Positions 35,486 through 42,505 of a stretch of DNA of 64,000 nt are shown piece after piece. This DNA is from an uncultured Pseudoflavonifractor sp. (GTDB lineage: Bacteria > Bacillota > Clostridia > Oscillospirales > Oscillospiraceae), in assembly GCA_947425785.1 (NCBI GenBank), contig CANEAY010000002.1, forward strand, positions 1 to 64,000. The letters are read 5' to 3'. The notes under the pieces are model-generated. The model saw only the letters and a program-made list of their open reading frames with translations. It searched no databases and was not told the origin of the DNA. The position numbers and the translations under genes were made by a program. Every line of letters begins with the position of its first letter. The first letter of the stretch is position 1.

Positions 35486-36643
35486 ATGATGAGATACCGT
35501 ACATTGGGCCGCACCGGGCTGAAGGTCAGCGAGATCGGCCTGGGCTGTGAGGGCTTTTTGGGCAAGGACAGCGCCTTCTATGACGAGATGTTTGGTCTGG
35601 CCCTCTCCGCCGGGGTGAACTGCATGGATATGTATAGCCCTGATCCTGAACTGCAGCGGCAGGTGGGGCGGCTGATCGCCCCCCGGCGGGGGGAGTTCAT
35701 CCTCCAGTGCCATTTCTGCTCCATCTGGGACGGGGAAAAGGATCAGTACCGGGCTACCCGTGACCCGGCAGAGGTAGAGGACGCTTTTGAGACCCTGCTT
35801 CGCAACCTGGGCACCGACTATGTGGACATTGGCATGATCCACTATGTGGACTCCCCGGAGCTGTGGGAGGAGATCAAAAACGGCCCCGTGATGGCCTATG
35901 CCCTGAAGCAGAAGGAGCTGGGGAGGGTCAAGTACATCGGCCTTAGCAGTCACAACCCACTGGCGGCCCAGCCGGCGGTGGAGAGCGGCCTCATCGACGT
36001 ACTCATGTTTTCGGTGAACCCCTGCTACGACCTCCAGCCCGGAGACGACGACATCGAGCAGCTCTGGGCGGCGGACAAGTATGCCGGGACGCTGACTAAC
36101 ATGGATCCCGACCGGGAGAAGCTCTATGAGACCTGCCAGCGGCTGGGGGTGGGTATCACGGTGATGAAGGCCTTCGGCGGCGGCGACCTGCTGAATGCCG
36201 AGCTCTCCCCGGCGGGGGCGGCCCTTACGCCGGAGCAGTGCATCCAGTACGCCCTTGACCGGCCCGCCGTGGCCTGCGTCATGTCCGGGGCACGGAGCCC
36301 GGAGGATTTGAAGAGGAGCCTTGCCTACGAGGAGGCCACGGAGGAGGAGCGGGACTATGCCGCCGCCTTTGCCTCCTTCCCCCGCATCAAGTGGGAGGGC
36401 CACTGCATGTACTGCGGTCACTGCGCCCCCTGCCCGGTGGGCATTCAGGTGGCTGATGTGACCAAGTTCCTCAACCTGGCCAGGGCACAGGGTGAGGTGC
36501 CGGAGACTGTCCGGGAGCACTACGCTGTCCTCAAACACAAGGCGGGAGAGTGCGTGGAGTGCGGAGCGTGCGAGGGGCGCTGTCCCTTCCACGTGGGCAT
36601 ACGGGAAAATATGCGCCGGGCCAAGGCCATTTTTGGGGCGTAA
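35486..36643 (+). CDS. Aldo/keto reductase with C-terminal 4Fe-4S ferredoxin domain
   Basis: A predicted oxidoreductase of 385 residues. The N-terminal TIM-barrel (about 1-290) starts YRTLGRTGLKVSEIGLGCEG and contains DYVDIGMIHYVDS and VKYIGLSSHNP, as in the aldo/keto reductase family. The C-terminal part has two ferredoxin-like Cys clusters, CMYCGHCAPCP and CVECGACEGRCP, which can hold two 4Fe-4S centres. This combination is common in anaerobes and implies ferredoxin-linked rather than purely NADPH-linked redox. The substrate is unknown. AAGGAG lies about 10 bp before ATG 35486; a second ATG follows at 35489. It is a single gene between two terminators. Confidence 0.88.
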   Translation: MMRYRTLGRTGLKVSEIGLGCEGFLGKDSAFYDEMFGLALSAGVNCMDMYSPDPELQRQVGRLIAPRRGEFILQCHFCSIWDGEKDQYRATRDPAEVEDAFETLLRNLGTDYVDIGMIHYVDSPELWEEIKNGPVMAYALKQKELGRVKYIGLSSHNPLAAQPAVESGLIDVLMFSVNPCYDLQPGDDDIEQLWAADKYAGTLTNMDPDREKLYETCQRLGVGITVMKAFGGGDLLNAELSPAGAALTPEQCIQYALDRPAVACVMSGARSPEDLKRSLAYEEATEEERDYAAAFASFPRIKWEGHCMYCGHCAPCPVGIQVADVTKFLNLARAQGEVPETVREHYAVLKHKAGECVECGACEGRCPFHVGIRENMRRAKAIFGA

Positions 36644-36652
36644 GTATTGGTG

Positions 36653-36688
36653 AAAAGGGGCTGTCCAGTGATCTGGACAGCCCCTTTT
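36653..36688. terminator. Bidirectional terminator between aldo/keto reductase and PfoR-like gene
   Basis: AAAAGGGGCTGTCCAG (36653-36668) pairs with CTGGACAGCCCCTTTT (36673-36688), loop TGAT, ten bases before the convergent stop codon. Confidence 0.9.
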
Positions 36689-36697
36689 TTGGTAGCT

Positions 36698-37810
36698 TTA
36701 CTCCGGCAGTTTCAGGTCGCCCTCGCGGATCCAGCCGATCTTCCGCAGCACCTGGCAGAAGACAAGGGACAGCAGGGCGGGGAGGACGAAGGAGATCAAA
36801 ATGAGCCCCAGCCAGTCGAGGGAGGTGATGGCGGGCTTTACGCCGCCGGCCACATCGCTGACCCATCCGGTCCATACGCCGATCTGCCCGCACAGGCCGC
36901 AGGTGCCCATGCCGGCGTTGATAGGCGCGCCGTTCATTTCCAGCCGGAATAGGCAGGTGGCTATGGGGCCGGTGATGGCGGAGGCCAGGGTGGGGGGAAG
37001 CCAGATGCGGGGGTTCTTTACGATGTTGGGCATCTGGAGCATGGAGGTGCCCAGCCCCTGGCTCACCAGGCCGCCCCAGCGGTTTTCCCTGAAGCTCATC
37101 ACGGCGAAGCCCACCATCTGGGCGCAGCAGCCCGCTACGGCGGCTCCGCCGGCCAGACCCACCAGGCCGAGAGAGGCGCAGATGGCGGCGGAGGAGATGG
37201 GCAGTGTGAGGGCGATACCCACCAGCACCGAGACGGCAATGCCCATCCAGAAGGGCTGGAGCTCGGTGGTGCGCATGATCAGGGCGCCGAAGGCGCTGGC
37301 CGCTTTGCCGATGGGGGGCGCAATGAACCAGGCCACGCCAATACCGACCAAGATGGTGACGATGGGGGTGACCAGGATATCCACCTTTGTCTCTTTGCTC
37401 ACCGCCTTGCCGGACTCTGCGGCGATGATGGCCACAAACAGCACGGCCAGCGGGCCGCCCGCACCCCCCAGGATGTTGCAGGCGAAGCCTACGGTGGCCA
37501 GGGAAAACAGCACCATGGGAGGGGCCTGGAGGGCGTAGCCGATGGCCACTGCCATGGCGGCGCCGCTCATAAAGGAGGCCAGACCGCCGATGGTATAGCT
37601 GGTCTCATATCCCGTGGCCGCATTTTTGATGGTCACTATGGCCATTTGAAGGAAGCCGATGTGGAACTGGGTGCCCAGGGTATTCAGAATGGTGCCGATG
37701 AGCAGGGAGCAGAAAAGACCCTGGGCCATGGCCCCCAAAGCGTCGATGCCGTAGCGCCTGGCGGAGATGACGATGTTTTTGCGCTTCAAAAAGGACTGGA
37801 GACCGGCCAT
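36698..37810 (-). CDS. PfoR-like / PTS EIIC-type-2 family membrane protein
   Basis: A polytopic membrane protein of 370 residues matching the PTS_EIIC_2/PfoR family. N-terminal LKRKNIVISARRYGIDALGAMAQGLF and the Gly-rich NILGGAGGPLAVL, GMGTCGLCGQIGVW stretches are characteristic. PfoR was named as a putative regulator of perfringolysin in Clostridium perfringens; a sugar-transport function has been proposed from the EIIC likeness, and neither is shown here. No EIIA/EIIB genes are near. GAGGG precedes the ATG. It is downstream of birA on the same strand but has its own promoter, with a hairpin overlapping the start site. Confidence 0.8.
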   Translation of the reverse strand: MAGLQSFLKRKNIVISARRYGIDALGAMAQGLFCSLLIGTILNTLGTQFHIGFLQMAIVTIKNAATGYETSYTIGGLASFMSGAAMAVAIGYALQAPPMVLFSLATVGFACNILGGAGGPLAVLFVAIIAAESGKAVSKETKVDILVTPIVTILVGIGVAWFIAPPIGKAASAFGALIMRTTELQPFWMGIAVSVLVGIALTLPISSAAICASLGLVGLAGGAAVAGCCAQMVGFAVMSFRENRWGGLVSQGLGTSMLQMPNIVKNPRIWLPPTLASAITGPIATCLFRLEMNGAPINAGMGTCGLCGQIGVWTGWVSDVAGGVKPAITSLDWLGLILISFVLPALLSLVFCQVLRKIGWIREGDLKLPE

Positions 37811-37838
37811 AGGGAGCCCTCATTTCTATGAAAAAAAT

Positions 37839-37880
37839 AATAGGACAAAGCGGGTGTCTTGACACCTGCTTTGTCCTATT
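37839..37880 (-). terminator. birA terminator hairpin overlapping the pfoR-like promoter
   Basis: Arms AATAGGACAAAGC plus GGTGTC (37839-37858) pair with GACACC plus GCTTTGTCCTATT (37861-37880), with one G-U in between. On the minus strand a run of seven T follows. Confidence 0.75.
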
Positions 37881-37905
37881 ATAGCCATGAGGAGGGATTT
37901 GTCAA
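37878..37905 (-). promoter_or_regulatory. Sigma-A promoter of the PfoR-like gene
   Basis: Minus strand TTGACA (37905-37900), 16-bp spacer, TATAAT (37883-37878). The predicted start point (near 37871) falls in the upstream arm of the hairpin at 37839-37880. Confidence 0.7.
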
Positions 37906-37914
37906 GAGGGGGGC

Positions 37915-38691
37915 TTACAGGCGTACGGACACCTCTCCGGCGGTGAGGGCGGTCTCGCCGCCGCCGGGGAGGCGGACTTGGAGGGAAAAGTCGTCGTTGA
38001 CGGCCAGGGCCTCCCCCTGTACCATCTTTCCCTGGCGGCGGAAGTTGACGGCCCGGCCGATCAGGCCGCAGCGGCGGCGGTACTCGGTCAGATATTCCGC
38101 CTGGGCGGTGGGGAAGGCCAACCACAGCCGTTCCAGCTCCGTCAGCAGGGCCTGGGCGGTCTCCGGCTGGGTGGGGGGGACGGCCATGTGCTGGGCCAGA
38201 GAGGTGGCGATGGGGGAGAGCTCCGGGCCGAAGTCCTCTTTGGTCTGGGCCAGGTCGATGCCGATGCCCAGGACGACATAGTCCAGGGTGTTGTCCGCCC
38301 GGAAGGAGGGCTCTGTCAGGATGCCGCAGAGCTTTTTCCCCTCCAGGAGCACGTCGTTGACCCATTTGATGGAGAAGGTGAGGCCGGTGAGGCCCTCCAG
38401 GGCGCGGCACACCGCCACCGCCGCCCAGGGGGTGAGGCGGAAAAGCTCCGTCACGCTCACCTGGGGCCGCAGGAGGACGGAGAGGTAAAGCCCCTTGCCA
38501 GCCAGAGACTGGAAGGCGCGGCCCCGGCAGCCCCGGCCGGCGGTCTGGCCCCCGGCAATGACCACCGTGCCGCTCTCCGCTCCGGCCTGGGCCAGGCGGC
38601 GGCACTCCTCGTTGGTGGAGTCGATGGTCTCATGGAAGAACACCTGGCGGCCCACCTGGCAGTTGGGGCGGGACAGGTCGGGAAAGGACAT
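37915..38691 (-). CDS. birA: Biotin--[acetyl-CoA-carboxylase] ligase, short form without HTH
   Basis: It activates biotin with ATP and attaches it to a lysine of biotin-dependent carboxylases. The 258-residue length equals the catalytic plus C-terminal domains; the N-terminal DNA-binding domain of bifunctional BirA is absent, so it cannot be the classical bio repressor. Motifs are IDSTNEECRR, GGQTAGRGCRGRAF (biotin-loop GRGRRGR with Cys in place of one Arg), SIKWVNDVLLEGKKLCGIL and VVLGIGIDL. ATG 38691 has AAGGAGGGG upstream and is preferred over a longer frame that starts in the divergent promoter region. Divergent from yabP. Confidence 0.92.
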   Translation of the reverse strand: MSFPDLSRPNCQVGRQVFFHETIDSTNEECRRLAQAGAESGTVVIAGGQTAGRGCRGRAFQSLAGKGLYLSVLLRPQVSVTELFRLTPWAAVAVCRALEGLTGLTFSIKWVNDVLLEGKKLCGILTEPSFRADNTLDYVVLGIGIDLAQTKEDFGPELSPIATSLAQHMAVPPTQPETAQALLTELERLWLAFPTAQAEYLTEYRRRCGLIGRAVNFRRQGKMVQGEALAVNDDFSLQVRLPGGGETALTAGEVSVRL

Positions 38692-38721
38692 GGGAAACCC
38701 CTCCTTGGGCTGGTTTTCTCC

Positions 38722-38751
38722 AGTGTACCCCCAAAGGGCGGCGTCCGTCAA
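38722..38751 (-). promoter_or_regulatory. Sigma-A promoter of birA
   Basis: Minus strand TTGACG (38751-38746), 18-bp spacer, TACACT (38727-38722). Confidence 0.6.
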
Positions 38752-38757
38752 GGCCAA

Positions 38758-38786
38758 GCATATCCCGGGGCTTTGTCCCATATAGT
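38758..38786 (+). promoter_or_regulatory. Candidate sigma-E promoter of the yabP operon
   Basis: GCATAT (38758-38763), 15-bp spacer, CATATAGT (38779-38786) resembles the mother-cell sigma-E consensus (ATA at -35, CATACAMT-like at -10). yabP is sigma-E controlled in Bacillus. Confidence 0.5.
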
Positions 38787-38818
38787 GTGGTGATATCAAG
38801 TGAAAGGCGGGGGATACC

Positions 38819-39100
38819 ATGCCCTATGAGGAAGCAAAGCAGGCGCTGGAGCACCATCTCATCCTGGAGGATCGGGAAAAGCTCACCGTGTCCGGGGTGG
38901 AAGAGGTGGAGAGCTTTGACGAGAACACCATTGTGATGGACACTGCCCAGGGAGTGCTGGTGGTGCGGGGGGAGGAGCTCCACATCGAAAAGCTGAGTCT
39001 GGACGGCGGCGATCTAAAGGTGGAGGGGCTTATTGAGTCCCTGGTCTACGAGGCCCCCAGAGGGGGGAGGGGCGGCTTCCTGTCCCGGCTGCTGGGGTAA
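38819..39100 (+). CDS. yabP: Sporulation protein YabP
   Basis: YabP is a small mother-cell protein needed for efficient spore formation in some species. The 93-residue product matches its family: EHHLILEDREKLTVSGVEEV, FDENTIVMDTAQGVLVVRGE, LHIEKLSLDGGDLKVEGLI, with a short basic tail. It heads a cluster yabP-yabQ-divIC-yabR that is conserved in order with Bacillus subtilis, which fixes the identity. It is 6 bp from yabQ. A sigma-E-like promoter lies just upstream. Confidence 0.9.
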   Translation: MPYEEAKQALEHHLILEDREKLTVSGVEEVESFDENTIVMDTAQGVLVVRGEELHIEKLSLDGGDLKVEGLIESLVYEAPRGGRGGFLSRLLG

Positions 39101-39106
39101 GAGGGG

Positions 39107-39802
39107 ATGGGCAACTCGGTCACCGCCCAGGCCCTGGACTTTTTGGGGGCGCTGGCCCTGGGGGGCGGCCTGGGGCTGGTCTACGACCTGTTCCGCCTGC
39201 TGCGTAAAAGGTTTCGCCTGGGGGTCCTGGGTTCGGCGCTGGATCTGCTCTACTGGCCCCTGTCCGTGGCGGCCCTCTTTTTCTACGCCGTGGCGGCGGG
39301 GAATGGGGAGGTGCGTATCTATCTTCTGGTGGGGGCAGTGCTGGGGGGTGTACTGTATTTCCTGCTTTTGAGCCAATTTTCTTTGCTTTTAGGAAACTTT
39401 TTGGTGGATATTTTGCTCTTCCTGTGGGAGCTCCTTCTGCGTCCCATCCGGCTCCTGATAGATTTACATAAAAAAATTTGGAAAAATGGAAAAAAACTCT
39501 TCCATTATTTTTTGAAATGGTATAGAATAAGTTGTACCATAGCCGAAATGGAGCAGAAGGAAGGAGGTGGCGGCCATGCAGCTGAAAAAGGCGGGATTCC
39601 TGACCAAGATCGTCGTGCTGGTGCTCATCATCGCCGCCACAGTGAGCCTTCTGCGGATGCAGGGGCAGATCGCCCTGGCTATGAACGAGCGGGAGGAGCT
39701 GAAGGTACAGGTGGCCCAGCAGACCCAGGTCAACGCCGACCTGCAGGACGCCGTAGACCACAGCGACGACCCCGGCCGTCAGGCCGACATCGCCAGAGGT
39801 GA
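39107..39802 (+). CDS. yabQ: Sporulation protein YabQ with out-of-frame tail running into divIC
   Basis: YabQ is a polytopic membrane protein of the forespore outer membrane, required for cortex formation in Bacillus. Residues 1-150 fit the family: an N-terminal amphipathic start, LGLVYDLFRLLRKRFRLG, four hydrophobic helices, and the basic LIDLHKKIWKNGKKLFHYF region. No stop follows the natural end near 39540, so the frame continues to 39802 through the first 227 bp of divIC in another phase. The tail (GAHHRRHSEPSADAGADRPG and on) is Arg/Ala/Gly-rich and has no domain. Either the stop was lost by mutation or the true end is hidden by a sequence error. Confidence 0.75.
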   Translation: MGNSVTAQALDFLGALALGGGLGLVYDLFRLLRKRFRLGVLGSALDLLYWPLSVAALFFYAVAAGNGEVRIYLLVGAVLGGVLYFLLLSQFSLLLGNFLVDILLFLWELLLRPIRLLIDLHKKIWKNGKKLFHYFLKWYRISCTIAEMEQKEGGGGHAAEKGGIPDQDRRAGAHHRRHSEPSADAGADRPGYERAGGAEGTGGPADPGQRRPAGRRRPQRRPRPSGRHRQR

Positions 39803-39851
39803 GCTGGGATTGGCCGCCCCCGGCGAGAAGGTCATTATCTTCACTGATTGA
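39576..39851 (+). CDS. divIC: Septum formation initiator DivIC/FtsB-type protein
   Basis: DivIC is a bitopic divisome protein that works with FtsL and DivIB. The 91-residue product has a short basic start (MQLKKAGFLTK), one membrane helix (about 10-27), a coiled coil with NEREELKVQVAQQTQVNADL and the conserved tail IARGELGLAAPGEKVIIF. ATG 39576 has AAGGAGG with a 9-bp gap; the earlier GTG 39567 is too close to that site. Position third in yabP-yabQ-divIC-yabR confirms the call. Its first 227 bp are also read in another frame by yabQ. Confidence 0.88.
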   Translation: MQLKKAGFLTKIVVLVLIIAATVSLLRMQGQIALAMNEREELKVQVAQQTQVNADLQDAVDHSDDPGRQADIARGELGLAAPGEKVIIFTD

Positions 39852-39907
39852 ACGGTTTGTGTGGCCGTGAGAGAGGAAAAATCATCAAGGAGGACGCAAC
39901 GGTCAGT

Positions 39908-40351
39908 ATGGAGTTTGGGGTAGGTTCTGTTTTGGAGGGCAAGGTCACAGGCATTACGAAATTCGGCGCCTTCGTGTCCCTGCCGGAGGGAAAGTCCGGG
40001 CTGGTCCACATCTCGGAGATCGCCTATACATACGTCAACGACGTGAAGGATCATCTGCAGGAGGGGCAGGAGGTCAAGGTCAAGGTCATCAACGTGGATG
40101 ACAGCGGCCGCATCAACCTGTCCATCAAGAAGGCACAGGATCCGCCGCCCCGGCCCGCGGCCGCCAGCGGCGGCGCGCCCCGCCCCAGCAGCCGGGAGCA
40201 CCGGCCGGTGGGCTTTACCGGCCCGAAGAAACCGGCGGAGCCCCAGACTTTTGAGGATCGGCTCAAGCAGTTCATGGCCTCCTCCGACAGCAAGCTGTCC
40301 GAGCTGAAGATGAACGAAAAGCGGGGCAGCAGAAGAGGCGGAAGAAAATAA
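39908..40351 (+). CDS. S1 RNA-binding domain protein (YabR-like)
   Basis: The N-terminal 75 residues form a single S1 domain: GSVLEGKVTGITKFGAFVSL, SGLVHISEIAYTYVNDV and GQEVKVKVINVDDSGRINLS. The C-terminal half is a Pro/Ala/Arg-rich, disordered tail ending RGSRRGGRK, suited to RNA binding. It corresponds to B. subtilis yabR by position after divIC. ATG 39908 is chosen; AAGGAGG is about 14 bp upstream, so an upstream TTG at 39848 overlapping the divIC stop is an alternative. The role is probably translation- or polynucleotide-related, and unproven. Confidence 0.85.
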   Translation: MEFGVGSVLEGKVTGITKFGAFVSLPEGKSGLVHISEIAYTYVNDVKDHLQEGQEVKVKVINVDDSGRINLSIKKAQDPPPRPAAASGGAPRPSSREHRPVGFTGPKKPAEPQTFEDRLKQFMASSDSKLSELKMNEKRGSRRGGRK

Positions 40352-40382
40352 GAACGCGCGTCAAAGCGGAAAACGATATCAG

Positions 40383-40417
40383 AAGGCGTCTCAGCATCAC
40401 AAGCTGAGACGCCTTTT
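40383..40417. terminator. Bidirectional terminator between yabR-like gene and MFS gene
   Basis: AAGGCGTCTCAGC (40383-40395) pairs with GCTGAGACGCCTT (40403-40415), loop of 7; T-rich end on the plus strand. Confidence 0.85.
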
Positions 40418-40422
40418 GTCAT

Positions 40423-41631
40423 TTAAATACCGTTCAGTCGGCGGTGGGCGGTGTGGATGAGGGGCAGGCAGGCGGCGAAGCCCAGCAGGGGGACAAGCCA
40501 GACGGGCAGGTATTCCAGGGCAAGTCCGTACAGCCCCTGGCCCAGGGGTATGGCGCAGGTGGCGGTGGCGGTGACGAAGGAGCCCACCTTTCCCAAAAGC
40601 GGGGCGGGGGTGACGGTTTGAAGATATGCCTGGGCCAGGATGGAGAACATCCCGGCGCAAGTCATGCCCAGCAAAGCGGAGAGGAGCAGGGCCAGCCAGG
40701 AGACCACGGGGGCGGAGAGAACCGCCACCGCCGGGATCATGACAAGGGTGGACAGGGAAGCCAGAAGAAGATACCGCCAGGAGCGGGAAAAAGTCAACCG
40801 GCTGCCCAAAGCGCTCACCAGAAGAGCGCCCAGGATCGTCCCCAGTCCCATGGCGGCCTCCACCAGGGAATAGAGCTGGTTGGACAGGCCCAGGGTGATC
40901 TTTACGAAGTAAGGAAGGCCCACCAGATAGAGGGGGGAGAGGAAGAGATTCATCCCCGCCACTACCCACAGCAGGGGCAGCAGGCCCGAGCGGGCCAGGA
41001 ACCGGCCCGCCTCCTTCAGATCGGCTCCAGCGGCGGCGAGGCTCCCCTTTGTGGGAGCAGGGGTAAAGGGGATGCGGAGGAAACACTCCATGACGGCGGA
41101 GGCCAGGAAGCAGGCTGAGCTCACCAGGCAGAGAGGGCCAAGGCCCCAGAAGCCATAGAGGGCACCCCCCAGGATGGGACCCAGAAGGGAGGAGAGGGCC
41201 GCCACCTGGGTCACCAGGGCGTTGGCCCTCGTCAGCTCCTCCTGGGGAACCAGCAGGGGGAGAGAGGAGAGGACCGAGGGCTGGTAGCAGGCCTGGATGG
41301 CGGAGAGGGCCAGAAGGAGCAGGGCGGGGGGCAAAATGGAGCCGTTTTGACCAAAAACGCCAAAATTCCAGACGGCGATGGCAGTGAGAAAGTCCAGCAT
41401 ATACATGATCCTCTGCCGGGGGATCCGGTCGGCCAGGATCCCTCCCACCGGGGAGAGGAGGATGGTGGGAACCATGGAGAAGGCCAGCACCCCGCCGAAG
41501 AGGGAGGCGGAGCCGGTGAGATCCAGCACATAGAGGGACAGGGCGAAGCGGACGATGGCGCCTCCCAGAAGGGAGACGATCTGGCCCAGGAGCATGAGAG
41601 TGAAGGTGGGGGAAAAGAGCTTTGTTTTCAT
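40423..41631 (-). CDS. MFS drug-efflux-type transporter (MFS_3/MacA-like)
   Basis: A 402-residue, 12-helix major facilitator protein of the enterobactin/macrolide-efflux subgroup: N-terminal LGQIVSLLGGAIVRFALSLYV, the loop-2 signature GGILADRIPRQRIMYM, and NALVTQVAALSSLLGPILGGAL. It probably exports a toxic compound. The substrate is not predictable. ATG 41631 has GAGGT upstream. It lies downstream of a TetR gene on the same strand, and the gap between them carries a near copy of the tetR operator, so the pump is very likely repressed by that protein. Confidence 0.87.
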   Translation of the reverse strand: MKTKLFSPTFTLMLLGQIVSLLGGAIVRFALSLYVLDLTGSASLFGGVLAFSMVPTILLSPVGGILADRIPRQRIMYMLDFLTAIAVWNFGVFGQNGSILPPALLLLALSAIQACYQPSVLSSLPLLVPQEELTRANALVTQVAALSSLLGPILGGALYGFWGLGPLCLVSSACFLASAVMECFLRIPFTPAPTKGSLAAAGADLKEAGRFLARSGLLPLLWVVAGMNLFLSPLYLVGLPYFVKITLGLSNQLYSLVEAAMGLGTILGALLVSALGSRLTFSRSWRYLLLASLSTLVMIPAVAVLSAPVVSWLALLLSALLGMTCAGMFSILAQAYLQTVTPAPLLGKVGSFVTATATCAIPLGQGLYGLALEYLPVWLVPLLGFAACLPLIHTAHRRLNGI

Positions 41632-41660
41632 GGGGTGACCTCGATTCATAAGTTTGATAG

Positions 41661-41681
41661 ATACCGACCGTTGGTATGTAT
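41661..41681 (-). promoter_or_regulatory. Second TetR operator, before the MFS gene
   Basis: It matches the tetR operator at 42403-42423 in 18 of 21 positions, including the half-site GGTATGTAT, and lies 30 bp upstream of the MFS start codon. Confidence 0.65.
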
Positions 41682-41740
41682 ATGGGGGAAAAAGCACCGC
41701 CCCGGAGGTGGGGCGGCAGGGCTTTGGGACTTGGCGGGCC

Positions 41741-42385
41741 TTACTGGGGAGCCAGCTTGTGGGCGAGCCTGGTATAGTAGGTCTCCAGGGTGTCCATCAG
41801 CGACTGGTCAAAGACGGGGATGCCCAGGCTGTCGCTCATGGTCTTGAGGAACCGGAACTTTGCCATAAAATCCTCCCTGCTTTGGGAGAAGAAGCCCACC
41901 CACAGGTTCAGGAGGATCATAAAGCTCTCGGCGGCCTCCTTGGGGCAGGGGGTGGAGATGGAGCCGTCGGCAAGGCCCTCCTCCAGGAGCCGCTGAAGGA
42001 TGGGGGCGGCATCCCGCACCGAGGTGGTGAGCAGGAGCTGGATGAGCTGGGGGTTGTGCTCAAAGGAGAAGCGGATGTTGTCAATGTCCAGCTTTCCCGG
42101 GTCGGTCAGCTGGCGGCGGAGAAGCTCCCGCAGTTTTTCCAGGCCGGAGCGGGAGGGGTCGTCCAGTATGTCGAACATCTTGGAATCCACATAATAGCGG
42201 TCATAGAGGTGATCCAGGATGTCCTCCTTGCTCTTGAAATGGTGGTACACCGCGCCCTTGCTCATACCCAGGCCATCCACGATGTCCTGGATGGTGGTGT
42301 GGTCGTAGCCCTTTTCGGAGAAGAGCCGGAAGGCCACGTCCAATATCTTTCGCTGGGTCTCTTCGGGGTATTTGTTTCGGGCCAT
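41741..42385 (-). CDS. TetR-family transcriptional repressor
   Basis: A 214-residue regulator. The N-terminal helix-turn-helix is clear: KILDVAFRLFSEKGYDHTTIQDIVDGLG then GAVYHHFKSKEDIL (about residues 11-60). The C-terminal helical domain should bind the inducer and dimerise. It lies directly upstream of an MFS efflux gene on the same strand, with one palindrome at its own promoter and a near match before the pump, the usual layout of a self-repressing TetR/efflux pair. GAGAGGAGG precedes ATG 42385. Confidence 0.92.
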   Translation of the reverse strand: MARNKYPEETQRKILDVAFRLFSEKGYDHTTIQDIVDGLGMSKGAVYHHFKSKEDILDHLYDRYYVDSKMFDILDDPSRSGLEKLRELLRRQLTDPGKLDIDNIRFSFEHNPQLIQLLLTTSVRDAAPILQRLLEEGLADGSISTPCPKEAAESFMILLNLWVGFFSQSREDFMAKFRFLKTMSDSLGIPVFDQSLMDTLETYYTRLAHKLAPQ

Positions 42386-42402
42386 CCCGCCGCCTCCTCT
42401 CC

Positions 42403-42423
42403 ATACATACCGTCGGTATGTAT
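42403..42423 (-). promoter_or_regulatory. TetR operator at the tetR promoter
   Basis: A perfect 21-bp palindrome: ATACATACCG and CGGTATGTAT around a central T. It covers the expected transcription start just downstream of the -10 element, so binding would block initiation. Confidence 0.8.
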
Positions 42424-42452
42424 ATCATAACAGACAGGGATACAAAAGTCAA
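42424..42452 (-). promoter_or_regulatory. Sigma-A promoter of the tetR gene
   Basis: Minus strand TTGACT (42452-42447), 17-bp spacer, TATGAT (42429-42424). The -35 element touches the pyk terminator. Confidence 0.75.
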
Positions 42453-42479
42453 GGGGCAGGCGAAGATCGCCTGCCCCTT
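42451..42479 (-). terminator. Terminator after pyruvate kinase
   Basis: AAGGGGCAGGCGA (42451-42463) pairs with TCGCCTGCCCCTT (42467-42479), loop AGA; on the minus strand it is followed by TTGACTTTTG. Confidence 0.8.
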
Positions 42480-42505
42480 GTGGTGAGGTCTGATTTTCGT
42501 GCTGT

